The notes under the pieces are model-generated. The model was not told the origin of the DNA, ran no database searches, and saw only the letters and a list, made by a program, of their open reading frames with translations. A DNA stretch of 64,000 nt from Mucilaginibacter aquatilis (GTDB taxonomy: Bacteria > Bacteroidota > Bacteroidia > Sphingobacteriales > Sphingobacteriaceae). Of this stretch, positions 1 through 9,313 are shown piece by piece. The stretch lies in contig NZ_WQLA01000001.1 in the NCBI RefSeq assembly GCF_009755275.1, forward strand, positions 806,001 to 870,000. Reading direction: 5' to 3'. Position 1 is the stretch's first letter; each line of letters begins with the position of its first letter. A program made the position numbers and the translations under genes.

Positions 1-1
1 T

Positions 2-523
2 GGGTCAAACTACCGCCGTACACAATTTGACCTGTGGCCAATTGAAGACAGCATGCAAAACAAACGTGCTTTTTATACAGGCCCTATACATTTAAACGGA
101 GCAGAAACCGACAGCATAAAAACAAACAAAGATACCTGGGTAGGTTTTTGGGTTGATAAGGTGCGTACTTATCAAAAAGTAGATATCAAAACAGACAGTT
201 ACAAGATTACCGCACATCCCGGTCAGGTAATTAATTTCAAACTGCAAATATCAAATCCGTATAACCGGCGGTTAAACTTTGCTAATAATGCTAACAGTAA
301 GGTAGAACTACTAGCGTGCTTTTACCAGGGCGATGATGGCATCTTTGAAACTGCTGAATCAAACTTTAATGGCATTACCATTACACCGCATCAAACAGCA
401 AATTATACCTTTGCGACAAAAGCGCCGCTTAAAAAAGGCAAATACGAATTGATATTCTCTTTACGTACCACACCCTTTAACGGAGGGCGCAACAGTCGTG
501 CAATCAACTTTATCGTTCAATAA
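2..523 (+). CDS. C-terminal part of probable GT39-like membrane glycosyltransferase (5' end outside window)
   Basis: The reading frame is open from base 2 with no stop before the taa at 521-523, so the gene begins upstream of the window and the ATG at 53 is internal. The visible 173 residues are soluble and end in a beta-strand-rich domain. The YRRTQFDLW stretch near the beginning, followed by a short extracytoplasmic beta domain, resembles the tails of Bacteroidota dolichyl-phosphate-mannose-transferase-like (GT39/ArnT-like) proteins, which transfer sugars from lipid carriers on the periplasmic side of the inner membrane. That assignment is an inference, because none of the membrane helices or the catalytic loop are visible. 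The next gene begins five bases downstream, so the two are probably cotranscribed. Confidence 0.5.
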   Translation, partial: GSNYRRTQFDLWPIEDSMQNKRAFYTGPIHLNGAETDSIKTNKDTWVGFWVDKVRTYQKVDIKTDSYKITAHPGQVINFKLQISNPYNRRLNFANNANSKVELLACFYQGDDGIFETAESNFNGITITPHQTANYTFATKAPLKKGKYELIFSLRTTPFNGGRNSRAINFIVQ

Positions 524-528
524 ACTTT

Positions 529-1560
529 ATGATAAAAAAGTTCTACTTAATTATTTTCTTTTTAACAGCCGCCATTACCGCAAGCGCACAGCATAGCGTT
601 GATGTTAACGTAAGCGGTCTTGGTTTTTTAGACAACCGTGAGTATAAAGCATTCACCGAACGCTCGCGCACTTACTCGGGTATGCGCACCGCAATTGATT
701 TTGGATTAAATATAGATAGCCTAAATCATATCATCATTGGTATAAACGGCATTCATGAGTTTGGAGCAAAACCTTACTTTTTAAAGGTAGACCCGGTGGC
801 TTATTACAAATTTGAAAGCCATAAATGGCTATTCAATGCAGGTATGTTTCCGCGTAAAGACTTACTTAGCAATTACCCACGTGCTATATTGAATGACACG
901 CTGATGTACTACCGCCCTAACGTAGAGGGTTTATTAACACGCTATCAAACCGAGTACGGTTACGAAACCCTGTGGCTCGACTGGACCAGCCGTCAAACTC
1001 CTACAGACCGTGAGCAGTTTCTGTTTGGCCTGGCAGGTAAATACCTCCCAAACCCTAACGGGCCTTTCTACTTATCGCATTACTTTATGTTGTTGCATGA
1101 TGCCGGGCCGGCGGTAGCTATCCCGGGCGATCATATACGCGACAATGGCGCCGCTCAAATACGCTTAGGCTATAACTTTGGCAAGAAAACCATGTTTGAT
1201 TCGCTCTCGGTTGAGGCCGGTGGTATGCTATCGTTAGAACGTACGCGTAGTGTTAGCGGCTTTCAAAAACCTTTGGGCTTTGTAGCCAGTTTATATGCGA
1301 GCTACCACCATATAGCCATTTTTGATGAGTTTTATAAAGGTGAGGGCCATGATGTTACTTATGGTGATGCATTTTACCGTAAGAAGATTTATAACCGTTT
1401 AGATATTATTTATACGCCGTTTTTGTTTAAGCACATTAAAGGGCAGTTTGTGCTAAGCCTTCACCAGTCGCCCGGTCAATTGGGTGACAGCCAGCAGGCA
1501 TTCAGGATAACGTATGACCTGGGTCGCAAAAAATTATTTAATTTTAAAGACGACAACTAA
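529..1560 (+). CDS. Secreted/outer-membrane beta-strand-rich protein of unknown function
   Basis: Encodes 343 residues with a clear signal peptide (MIKKFYL, then a hydrophobic core ending in ASAQ at about residue 21). The mature part alternates aromatic and polar residues in strand-sized blocks and ends in a strand rather than a lipid anchor, which suggests an outer-membrane barrel or a surface-associated protein. I recognise no enzymatic motif. It starts five bases after the preceding glycosyltransferase-like gene and is followed 11 bases later by the UBP zinc finger gene, so the three look like one operon. The gene context suggests an envelope or surface-glycan role, but that is only an inference. 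Confidence 0.6.
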   Translation: MIKKFYLIIFFLTAAITASAQHSVDVNVSGLGFLDNREYKAFTERSRTYSGMRTAIDFGLNIDSLNHIIIGINGIHEFGAKPYFLKVDPVAYYKFESHKWLFNAGMFPRKDLLSNYPRAILNDTLMYYRPNVEGLLTRYQTEYGYETLWLDWTSRQTPTDREQFLFGLAGKYLPNPNGPFYLSHYFMLLHDAGPAVAIPGDHIRDNGAAQIRLGYNFGKKTMFDSLSVEAGGMLSLERTRSVSGFQKPLGFVASLYASYHHIAIFDEFYKGEGHDVTYGDAFYRKKIYNRLDIIYTPFLFKHIKGQFVLSLHQSPGQLGDSQQAFRITYDLGRKKLFNFKDDN

Positions 1561-1571
1561 TTATCTCTAAC

Positions 1572-1844
1572 ATGGCCGAAGAAAATTTATGCGAACACCT
1601 GACAGCCATTACCGAAGTTAAAATTGGTGATGAATATGTATGCGAAGAGTGCGTTAAACAAAACGGCACCTGGCTACACCTGCGCACCTGTCAAACCTGT
1701 GGCGTAACGCTCTGCTGCGATTCATCGCCCCAAAAACACATGACCAAGCATCGCTTTCGAAGCGGCCACCCCGTAATGGCATCGGCCGAGCCGGGTGAAC
1801 GTTGGTTGTGGTGCTATGAGCACGAAATGATGAGGGAGTACTAG
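1572..1844 (+). CDS. UBP-type zinc finger domain protein
   Basis: A 90-residue protein that is almost entirely one zinc-finger UBP domain (PF02148 type). The visible ligands are the N-terminal CEHL, CEEC at about residues 24-27, CQTCG and CC around 40-49, and the histidines of HMTKHRF and GHPV at 55-67, followed by WLWCYEH. In eukaryotes this fold binds the C-terminal glycine of ubiquitin. Bacterial stand-alone versions are common in Bacteroidota and Actinobacteria, and their ligand is not known. It lies 11 bases downstream of the outer-membrane-like gene and is last in that apparent operon. Confidence 0.85.
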   Translation: MAEENLCEHLTAITEVKIGDEYVCEECVKQNGTWLHLRTCQTCGVTLCCDSSPQKHMTKHRFRSGHPVMASAEPGERWLWCYEHEMMREY

Positions 1845-1865
1845 TCTTGACTTTTTATTCTTCTG

Positions 1866-1947
1866 TCATTTCGAACGATAGAGAGAAATCTTATTCATGT
1901 TGCAAAGCTTATTCGCTTCCAATAAGATTTCTTGTACCTCGAAATGA
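1866..1947. repeat. Imperfect palindromic repeat (REP-like), 25-base loop
   Basis: Arms TCATTTCGA (1866-1874) plus AGAAATCTTATT (1884-1895) pair with AATAAGATTTCT (1921-1932) and TCGAAATGA (1939-1947). The two paired blocks are separated by an unpaired internal bulge. Elements with the core gtcatttcga..gagaaatct are, as I recall, dispersed in many Bacteroidota genomes, but only one copy is visible in this window. It lies in the gap between the zinc finger gene and map and could also act as a transcription terminator for the upstream operon, although there is no T-tract. Confidence 0.6.
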
Positions 1948-2022
1948 TAAGGTGATTAAAGCTCGAATTAATCTATCGTAGCAGGGATTTTTATTTCACA
2001 TATAATGGTCACATTAAACCTG

Positions 2023-2030
2023 TATCTTTG
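2023..2030 (+). promoter_or_regulatory. Bacteroidota -7 box TATCTTTG upstream of map
   Basis: Exact match to the Bacteroidota housekeeping -7 consensus TAnnTTTG, placing the transcript start about 50 bases before the map ATG. No good -33 TTG is seen at the usual spacing. Confidence 0.5.
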
Positions 2031-2088
2031 CGCCCCGAACAACAAACCTTATTGCTAACCCGTATATATTTATTAAGAAACTACAATT

Positions 2089-2856
2089 ATGTCTATATCA
2101 TCTGATGCTGAGTTAGCCGGAATGCAAAAAATAAGTGAATGTGTGGCTATGGTTTTGAAGGCCATGCGTAAGCATTGCAAACCAGGTATGAGCACATTAG
2201 AACTGGACGAATTTGGTGGTAAGATGCTTGAAGAAATGGGTGCAAAATCGGCGCCTAAACTTACCTACGGCTTTCCGGGATATACCTGCATCAGCGTAAA
2301 CAACGCAGTTGCACACGGTAAACCATCGGCCGATATTATTTTGAAAGAGGGCGATTTAATTAACATCGATGTATCTGCCGAGTTGAACGGCTTTTGGGGC
2401 GATAATGGCGGCTCCTTTGTTTTGGGAGAAGACATTAACAATCATCAGGCACTTGTTGAGGCATCCAAAGAAATATTACAGTTAGCCATTAGCCAAATTA
2501 AGGGCGGTGTTAAAATAGCCGACATTGGCAAACTGATCGAAACCCAGGCTGCAAAACGCGGGTTAACTGTTATCAAAAACCTTGCAGGGCACGGTATAGG
2601 CTACAGTTTGCACGAAGAGCCGCATGATATACTCAACTGTTACGACCGCTTTAATACTACACGTTTCCGCAAAAATAGCGTTGTTGCTATTGAAACCTTC
2701 ATATCCACCAAATCAACTATTGCAGCATCAGTTGCAGGCGACGACTGGACCCTGTTTGGAAACAAAGGCGGCTTTGTTGCACAGCACGAGCATACTATCA
2801 TTGTTACCGGCGACAAACCTGTAATATTAACCGAAGCCAACGGCATTTGGGATTAA
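2089..2856 (+). CDS. map: Type I methionine aminopeptidase
   Basis: A 255-residue cytosolic metalloprotease that removes the initiator methionine from nascent proteins. All five dinuclear-metal ligands of the pita-bread fold are visible: D94 (INIDVSAEL), D105 (GDNGG), H168 (LAGHGIG), E202 (AIETF) and E234 (QHEHT). The length and compact N-terminus fit bacterial type Ia without an SH3-binding zinc extension. The ATG at 2089 is chosen because it sits 58 bases behind a consensus -7 box and the protein starts like family members. The gene stands alone. In many Bacteroidota map is next to ribosomal genes, so this may be an additional copy. Confidence 0.92.
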   Translation: MSISSDAELAGMQKISECVAMVLKAMRKHCKPGMSTLELDEFGGKMLEEMGAKSAPKLTYGFPGYTCISVNNAVAHGKPSADIILKEGDLINIDVSAELNGFWGDNGGSFVLGEDINNHQALVEASKEILQLAISQIKGGVKIADIGKLIETQAAKRGLTVIKNLAGHGIGYSLHEEPHDILNCYDRFNTTRFRKNSVVAIETFISTKSTIAASVAGDDWTLFGNKGGFVAQHEHTIIVTGDKPVILTEANGIWD

Positions 2857-3324
2857 ATCAGTTTTTGAATTTAGGTTCAGTTGCAGTTTGCGTTAGGGGT
2901 AGTAGCGTAAAGCCAACAATGAAGCGTAGCGAAGTGAGCACTTGCAGCGTATAGCTGGGCCGCAGGTAACGCTCAAAATAAGTTATTGGGAAAGTTGCTT
3001 ATTGAATGATTAGTGAAGTAAAATAAGAAACAAACATATTTCGCAAACACCTTCGCTACAGACCTACGCTTCGTAAAAGCTTGATTAAATAAGTTATAAC
3101 CAAAAATACCTTAACTGTTCAATTATAATCACATACAAGCAATTATAAGCTTGTTAGCCTCGGCTCTATTCCACTCAATTTCAACTATTCAGAATAAATC
3201 TAAATAGCATTTGCTCAAACCTGCGTTCCCTTTTAGGTGTTAAATTTTGTAGATTCGCGGCGTTCACTCTTTACAGAGCCCCCGAACCAAACTATTGTTC
3301 ATTTTTTACCTTAAAATCAATCAA
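2857..3324. other. Intergenic region with REP-like inverted repeats
   Basis: No gene is seen. The stretch 2890-2972 is bounded by GCGTTA (2890-2895) and TAACGC (2967-2972) and contains a small hairpin, AAGTG-ag-CACTT (2932-2943). GAAGCGTAGCGAAG at 2921-2934 is complemented by CTTCGCTAC (3051-3059) and CTACGCTTCG (3064-3073). Together this looks like a decayed, structured repeat. Near the aconitase start, TAGATTCG at 3250-3257 is a one-mismatch -7 box. Confidence 0.4.
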
Positions 3325-5595
3325 ATGGCTTTTGATTTAGATATGATTAAAAAGGTTTATGAGCGTTATGGCACCCGCATTTCAGCGGCCCGTAAAGCTA
3401 CCGGTAAACCTCTAACTTTAACCGAGAAAATTTTATATGCCCACCTTACTGAAGGCGATGCCCAGGCAACGTATCAGCGTGGTGTTGACTATGTAGACTT
3501 TGCACCTGACCGCGTAGCAATGCAGGATGCAACTGCGCAAATGGCTTTGTTGCAATTTATGCAAGCTGGCCGTCCGCAGGTGGCAGTACCTTCAACCGTA
3601 CATTGCGACCACTTAATTCAAGCCAAAATTGGTGCGGTAGAAGATTTAAATACAGCTAAAGACATTAACAGCGAAGTATATAACTTCCTGTCATCAGTAT
3701 CTGATAAATACGGTTTAGGTTTCTGGAAACCAGGCGCAGGTATCATTCACCAGGTAGTATTAGAAAACTATGCTTTCCCGGGTGGTATGATGATTGGTAC
3801 CGACTCACACACACCTAACGCAGGTGGTTTGGGTATGGTTGCCATTGGTGTTGGCGGTGCTGATGCTTGTGACGTTATGGCCGGCTTACCATGGGAGCTT
3901 AAATTCCCTAAATTATTAGGCGTTAAACTAACCGGAAAACTTTCGGGCTGGAGTTCAGCAAAAGACGTAATCTTACGTGTTGCAGGTATCCTTACAGTAA
4001 AAGGTGGTACCGGTTACATTGTTGAATATTTTGGTGAAGGCGCACAATCACTTTCTGCTACCGGTAAAGGTACCATTTGTAACATGGGTGCCGAAATTGG
4101 TGCTACTACCTCAATATTTGGTTACGACGAAAAAGCTGCTGCTTACTTACGTGGTACTGAGCGTGCTGATATTGCCGATATGGCTGATGCAATTGCCGAG
4201 CACTTAACCGGCGACCCTGAGGTTTATGCTAATCCTGAGCAATACTTTGACCAGGTTATTGAAATTAACCTTAGCGAGCTTGAGCCACACATTAATGGTC
4301 CGTTCACTCCGGATTTGGCATGGCCACTTTCTAAATTTGCTACTGCCGTTAAAGAAAACGGATGGCCAACTGCTTTAGAGGTAGGTTTGATTGGTTCATG
4401 TACCAACTCATCATACGAAGACATTAGCCGTGCTGCTTCTGTAGCTAAACAAGCTACCGATAAAGGCTTAAAAACACGTGCCGAGTACACTGTAACTCCG
4501 GGTTCTGAATTAGTACGTTACACTGTTGAGCGCGATGGTTACTTAAACACTTTCGAGCAAATTGGCGGTGTAGTATTAGCTAACGCTTGTGGTCCTTGTA
4601 TTGGTCAATGGTCACGTCATACTGATGATCCAACCCGTAAAAACTCTATCATCACATCGTTTAACCGTAACTTTGCTAAACGTCAGGATGGTAACCCTAA
4701 TACACACGCTTTCGTAGCCTCTCCGGAGATTGTTACTGCGTTCGCTATTGCGGGCGACTTAACTTTTAACCCTGTAACTGATACCTTAACTAACGAGGCC
4801 GGCGAGCAAGTTAAATTAGACGAGCCACTAGGTATTGAATTACCAATTAAAGGCTTTGCGGTAGAAGATGCCGGTTACCAGGCACCTGCCGAAGATGGTA
4901 GCCAGGTACAGGTTCAGGTTGATCCTAAATCATCACGCTTGCAACTTTTAGAGCCGTTTGCGGCATGGGAAGGTACCGACATCAAAGACCTGCGCTTGTT
5001 AATTAAAGCTAAAGGTAAATGTACTACCGACCATATTTCTATGGCTGGCCCGTGGTTAAAATTCCGTGGTCACTTAGACAACATCAGCAATAACATGCTG
5101 ATTGGTGCTATCAACTACTTTAACAACACTGCCGACAGCGTTAAAAACGAACTGACAGGCGAGTACGGCCCTGTGCCGGCTACCCAGCGCGATTACAAAG
5201 CCAACGGTATTGGTACTATTGTAGTGGGCGATGAAAACTATGGTGAAGGTTCATCACGTGAACACGCAGCTATGGAGCCTCGTCACTTAGGCGTTCGTGC
5301 TATCCTGGTAAAATCATTTGCCCGTATACACGAAACCAACCTTAAAAAACAAGGTATGCTGGGTTTAACCTTTGCTGATGGTGCCGATTACGACAAAGTT
5401 CAGGAAGATGACCGCATTGACATTATTGGGTTAACCGAATTTGCCCCGGGCAAACAGTTAACTGTAGTGTTACATCATGCTGATGGTACCGAAGATTCGT
5501 TCCCGGTTAACCATACTTACAACGCTCAGCAAATTGAGTGGTTTAAAGCTGGTGGCGCGTTAAACATCATCCGTAAACAACAAGCTGCTAACTAA
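3325..5595 (+). CDS. acn: Aconitate hydratase
   Basis: A 756-residue [4Fe-4S] enzyme of the TCA cycle that interconverts citrate and isocitrate through cis-aconitate. The three cluster cysteines are visible at C359 (SCTNSS), C422 and C425 (ACGPCIG). The C-terminal swivel domain carries the [10 protein letters not shown] substrate-binding loop. It resembles the mitochondrial-type aconitases found in Bacteroidota. An in-frame earlier start at 3295 would add [11 protein letters not shown] prefer the ATG at 3325 because [12 protein letters not shown] matches the normal start of this subfamily. The gene appears monocistronic, with a palindrome and a strong terminator directly downstream. Its codon use is strongly biased, as expected for a highly expressed gene. 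Confidence 0.93.
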   Translation: MAFDLDMIKKVYERYGTRISAARKATGKPLTLTEKILYAHLTEGDAQATYQRGVDYVDFAPDRVAMQDATAQMALLQFMQAGRPQVAVPSTVHCDHLIQAKIGAVEDLNTAKDINSEVYNFLSSVSDKYGLGFWKPGAGIIHQVVLENYAFPGGMMIGTDSHTPNAGGLGMVAIGVGGADACDVMAGLPWELKFPKLLGVKLTGKLSGWSSAKDVILRVAGILTVKGGTGYIVEYFGEGAQSLSATGKGTICNMGAEIGATTSIFGYDEKAAAYLRGTERADIADMADAIAEHLTGDPEVYANPEQYFDQVIEINLSELEPHINGPFTPDLAWPLSKFATAVKENGWPTALEVGLIGSCTNSSYEDISRAASVAKQATDKGLKTRAEYTVTPGSELVRYTVERDGYLNTFEQIGGVVLANACGPCIGQWSRHTDDPTRKNSIITSFNRNFAKRQDGNPNTHAFVASPEIVTAFAIAGDLTFNPVTDTLTNEAGEQVKLDEPLGIELPIKGFAVEDAGYQAPAEDGSQVQVQVDPKSSRLQLLEPFAAWEGTDIKDLRLLIKAKGKCTTDHISMAGPWLKFRGHLDNISNNMLIGAINYFNNTADSVKNELTGEYGPVPATQRDYKANGIGTIVVGDENYGEGSSREHAAMEPRHLGVRAILVKSFARIHETNLKKQGMLGLTFADGADYDKVQEDDRIDIIGLTEFAPGKQLTVVLHHADGTEDSFPVNHTYNAQQIEWFKAGGALNIIRKQQAAN

Positions 5596-5605
5596 GCAAG
5601 TTCAT

Positions 5606-5627
5606 TAGTCACAAAGCTTTGTGACTA
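5606..5627. repeat. 22-base perfect palindrome downstream of acn
   Basis: TAGTCACAAAG followed by its exact complement CTTTGTGACTA, with no loop. It begins 11 bases after the aconitase stop. It could form a cruciform or serve as a dimeric protein-binding site; a loopless RNA hairpin would need to open its central pairs. Confidence 0.6.
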
Positions 5628-5635
5628 CAGATAAT

Positions 5636-5669
5636 AAAAACGCCATTGTATTTGCAATGGCGTTTTTTT
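5636..5669 (+). terminator. Rho-independent terminator of acn
   Basis: Stem CGCCATTG (5641-5648) with CAATGGCG (5655-5662), a six-base loop, an A-tract before and a run of seven or more T after. Confidence 0.85.
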
Positions 5670-5758
5670 GTTAGTATGACTTTATAGTACAAGGTAACTT
5701 GTATATTGCTTTATTCTAACGGCCATTTTTATACTAAGGCCATCAGTCCTTTGCCTGG

Positions 5759-7629
5759 TTACTTTAAAACCTCCACTTCCACATAACTATCATTGTAAAC
5801 TGTGTGGGTAGCTTTGGTATAGTCAGCATCCGTAGCTTTGTAAGGATTCTCTACAAACTTTTGCGGGTTACGGGCAAATAATGGGAAGGCCGTACTTTGC
5901 ACCTGTATCATTATACGATGGCCTTTTTTAAAGGTATGCAACACATCCTGTAGCTTAACGTTTACGTTAGTCTTTTGGTTAGGTACAAAGGCTTCCGGCT
6001 TCTCAAAGCTGTTACGAAAGCGGCCCGGCATAATCTCAGAACGTACCATTTGCTGATAGTTAGCCATCAATATGTTTTTATTAGGCAGATACGGGTGATT
6101 AGGCTCATCATCAGGGTACACGTCAATAAGTTTAACAAACCAGTCGGCATCGGTGCCGGTGGTGGCCACTTTAAGGTGCGCCATAATTTCTCCGCCAAGC
6201 GTAACGTCATCCTGCAACACATCACTCTGGAAAACCAGCACGTCGGTACGGCGGCCGGCAAAACGCTGATCTTCGCTCATATAATTGCGCGGTGTAAAGC
6301 CTACGGTGGTTGTATTATCATTGGTGTAAGGCACCGGCTTAAGCGGATCACTAATAAATGACATTGCTGATGCTGACGAGGGCTGTGCCATAGGCAACTT
6401 ACCATCGGCACTCAGGTATAGCTTTTGCCTGATAGCGCTGGGTACAGACCATTGGGCAAACTGAGCCCATTCTTTCTTGCCCGTATTATACAAGTAAGCT
6501 TTAGGCAGACCTGTATTCTTATCGCCTTTACCTTTCAAAAATGATCAAAAAACTTAGCCTCAATATTCTTTTGGTAAAATGTAGCTATGCTATCGCCAAA
6601 GTATACGTCGGCGTGGCGGTGGTGCCCTTGCTCGCGGCTCCAGCCACCATGATCAAACGGTCCCATTACAATAGTGTTATAAGCAGCAGGATCGGTTTTA
6701 TTAATGGTTTTGAATATAGCCAGCGGACCTCGTAGATCTTCGGCATCAAACCAGCCGCCCACAATCATTACCGCAGGCTTAACCTTACCAAAGTGACGTA
6801 GTAAATCGCGCTTCTGCCAAAATTCATCATAATTAGGGTGGTTAACAGTCTCCTGCCAGTAAAAGTTGTCTTTGTAATACTTATCAGCGTTGGTCAACGG
6901 GCCCATGTTCAGCAAAAAGTTGTAACCATCGCGCGTAGTTGGGTTTATAATTTGATGATTATACCATGATTTACTGGTTGTATCCTTCTTTTGCACGCCA
7001 AATACAGGATAGGTAAAAAAGTACGACTCTAGCAGCGCACCATTGTGATGGAAGTCGTCATACCAAAAATCAGATATAGGTGCCTGAGGCGATGATGCTT
7101 TTAATGCCGGGTGGTTTGACAGTAAACCGGCCGCCGTATAAAAGCCGGGATATGAGCCACCCCACTGCCCTACGCGCCCATTATTGAACGGTATATTTTT
7201 TACCATCCAGTCAATAGTGTCGTAGGTGTCCGATCCTTCGTCAACATCCTTTTTACTCTTCTTGTTATCAATAACCGGTGTCATGTTGGTCCAGGTGCCT
7301 TCGCTTTTCCAGCGGCCACGTACGTCCTGGTAAACTACAATGTAGCCGGCCTTCATCATCTCCTCAGATGGGCCTAGTTTTACAGGGAATTTATCGGCAC
7401 CGTAAGGCGCAACACTATAGCAGGTGCGCTGCATAATAATGGGATACTTTTTACCTGACGATGCATTTTTAGGGGTGTAAACCGATGTAAAAAGCTTCAC
7501 GCCATCGCGCATGGTAATGTAGTAATCTTTTTTAGTGTAGTTGTCCTTAGCATAGCTGCCGGTTACCTGTGAGTAAGCAGTGGTACAGCATATAACGGCA
7601 ATTGTAGGCAGGAAGAAAAATTTGTTCAT
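5759..7629 (-). pseudogene. CocE/NonD family hydrolase, split by a -1 frameshift
   Basis: Two overlapping minus-strand frames together encode one alpha/beta hydrolase of about 623 residues (X-Pro dipeptidyl-peptidase S15 / CocE-NonD family). The first frame (7629-6535) carries a signal peptide ending AYSQ, the S15 fold and the nucleophile motif GGSYPG. It stops right after FFDHF. The second (6538-5759) resumes without loss as LKGKGDK and carries the C-terminal jelly-roll domain of this family (DVLVFQSD, HRIMIQVQS). In intact relatives these pieces are continuous (FF..LKGKGD). At the junction the minus strand reads CAT TTT TGA with five T; six T would restore the frame. It could be a real mutation, a homopolymer sequencing error or a slippage site. 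The full protein would be a secreted esterase or peptidase. Confidence 0.85.
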
Positions 7630-7713
7630 TGATTTACGTTAATAGTACAGCACACTAATATAAGCAACCCTGCCCACATGCACTACATTTAAAGCTATAC
7701 ACCTAAAAAAACG

Positions 7714-7742
7714 AAAGCCCCGGTACTGCGTACCGGGGCTTT
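7714..7742 (-). terminator. Terminator of the minus-strand exopolysaccharide operon
   Basis: Perfect 13-base stem AAAGCCCCGGTAC (7714-7726) with GTACCGGGGCTTT (7730-7742) and a three-base loop. On the minus strand it lies 12 bases past the end of the last operon gene and is followed by T-rich sequence. Confidence 0.85.
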
Positions 7743-7753
7743 AATTAATGTGT

Positions 7754-9310
7754 TTAAAGTATCTTATACAAGGTCCAATAATCGGTTACGTATATTTTGT
7801 AGATGTTCAAATTGCGGTTTTTTCGCCGTATACCGTCCAGGTAAAAATCGGTAAGCTGTGTATAACCCAACATAGGGTTAGCCTCGTTGGCAATAAGCAC
7901 GTAACCATCATATTTTTCAGGTGCCTCTACTGCGCTTAAATAGCTTTCCTGGTAAGGCATGGTTAGCGTTTTGATATTCTTTACGTAACATGCCACCGAG
8001 TAAGCTACCGCATCATCAACCAAAATATGGTCGGTATCACGCAGGGTGTTTATGTAATCTGCAATTTCATGGTTTTGCTCATCAACCTTATTACTGGTGC
8101 GATTAAGCAGCACACTTGCAAAGTTACTCTCCTCGGGTATGTATGATTTGGTTAGGAAGACGTAGCCTATATACAATTGCACGGCAACAATAATAGTGAG
8201 TGCTGCCTTTAACATTTGCTGGTTTTTAATAAACCTTGCTCTAAAGATAATACATAGCATTGCCAATATCAAAAACAGCAAGTAATACTGGTAAACCAAA
8301 TTTACACCATCATACTTTACCTTTAAAAATTCAATAAGCCCAAAAGGCGTTAACAGCGTAAGTATTTGATACGTGTTTTGCTTGAATAAATAAATTGCCA
8401 GCACAATCATGGGGCAAAAAACAATTGCCTTTAAGGATACCAGGATAGATAGTTCCGGAATGGCAAAACGTGCTGCTGTCTGTGCCGCACTGTACTCAAA
8501 CTTTTCGGCAATAATGTTCCAGGTTGCGTAAGGACTTTCAAGAAAGTAATTTAAGTCATCGGCATGAGTTAAATTAAGCACTTTATAAATAGCTATTGAG
8601 GCAACCGGCAATATAAAGATGATACTGTAGATAGAAAACGTTTTATTAATGAGCTTACGCCTTAACGAAGGGTTATTGAAACTCAAATGCAGCCTGAACA
8701 CGGATTCCTTTTCGCTCAGGTTTAAGCTGTGCAATGATATGGATAGCACCAGTGGGATAAAAAATAAGGCTAACCAAATGCACTTATAATCGCTGAATAC
8801 AAGTAACACAAAGAATATACTGGCAATACTTACGTGATAGGTAGTATTTGAGTTATAAAACCTCAGCATATTTAAAAAGAACAGAAAGAAGAATATCAGT
8901 ATCATATATACCGACTTGCCCGATGCTGCCGTGTAAATTAAACCCGGATGCAAAATAAACAAGGCAGCCAGTAGATACAGGTAAAAGTTATCTTTATTAC
9001 GCTTAACCAATGAGGTAGCCATAATGTAAAACAAAATGGTAGTACCAACGGCCGATGCCAGCACTGGAGCTAAAACAGGATTGATAAAGCTAAAAATATA
9101 AGAGCCGTAAAAAGGTAACAAAGGCGATGTTAAACCCATAACGCGCAGCTTATTGCCTAAGCCCTGCGTTATAATTTTGCCTTTCTCTATATAAAATAAC
9201 TGCTCGTGGTTTGTGTAACCTAATTGGTTAAGGTAAGTAGCTATAAATACATAGTATACGGCTAGTATAAACGAAAATACGATTAGATAGAAAGTTTTAG
9301 AACGTGTCAT
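7754..9310 (-). CDS. Polytopic membrane protein of the exopolysaccharide locus
   Basis: A 518-residue integral membrane protein with about ten or more hydrophobic helices, beginning with one at residues 6-27, and a soluble C-terminal domain from about residue 415. The arrangement (helices, then a periplasmic tail) is reminiscent of GT-C transferases or glycan-modifying membrane proteins, but I see no diagnostic catalytic motif, so the function is unknown. It starts three bases after the stop of the GT2 synthase gene and is the last gene before a strong terminator, so it belongs to the same transcript. A role in modifying or exporting the polymer is an inference from position only. Confidence 0.6.
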   Translation of the reverse strand: MTRSKTFYLIVFSFILAVYYVFIATYLNQLGYTNHEQLFYIEKGKIITQGLGNKLRVMGLTSPLLPFYGSYIFSFINPVLAPVLASAVGTTILFYIMATSLVKRNKDNFYLYLLAALFILHPGLIYTAASGKSVYMILIFFFLFFLNMLRFYNSNTTYHVSIASIFFVLLVFSDYKCIWLALFFIPLVLSISLHSLNLSEKESVFRLHLSFNNPSLRRKLINKTFSIYSIIFILPVASIAIYKVLNLTHADDLNYFLESPYATWNIIAEKFEYSAAQTAARFAIPELSILVSLKAIVFCPMIVLAIYLFKQNTYQILTLLTPFGLIEFLKVKYDGVNLVYQYYLLFLILAMLCIIFRARFIKNQQMLKAALTIIVAVQLYIGYVFLTKSYIPEESNFASVLLNRTSNKVDEQNHEIADYINTLRDTDHILVDDAVAYSVACYVKNIKTLTMPYQESYLSAVEAPEKYDGYVLIANEANPMLGYTQLTDFYLDGIRRKNRNLNIYKIYVTDYWTLYKIL

Positions 9311-9313
9311 TTT

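Noticed and set aside
5975..6361. 128-codon plus-strand frame inside the CocE/NonD gene
   Set aside because: Antisense shadow of the hydrolase; the composition looks non-protein-like.
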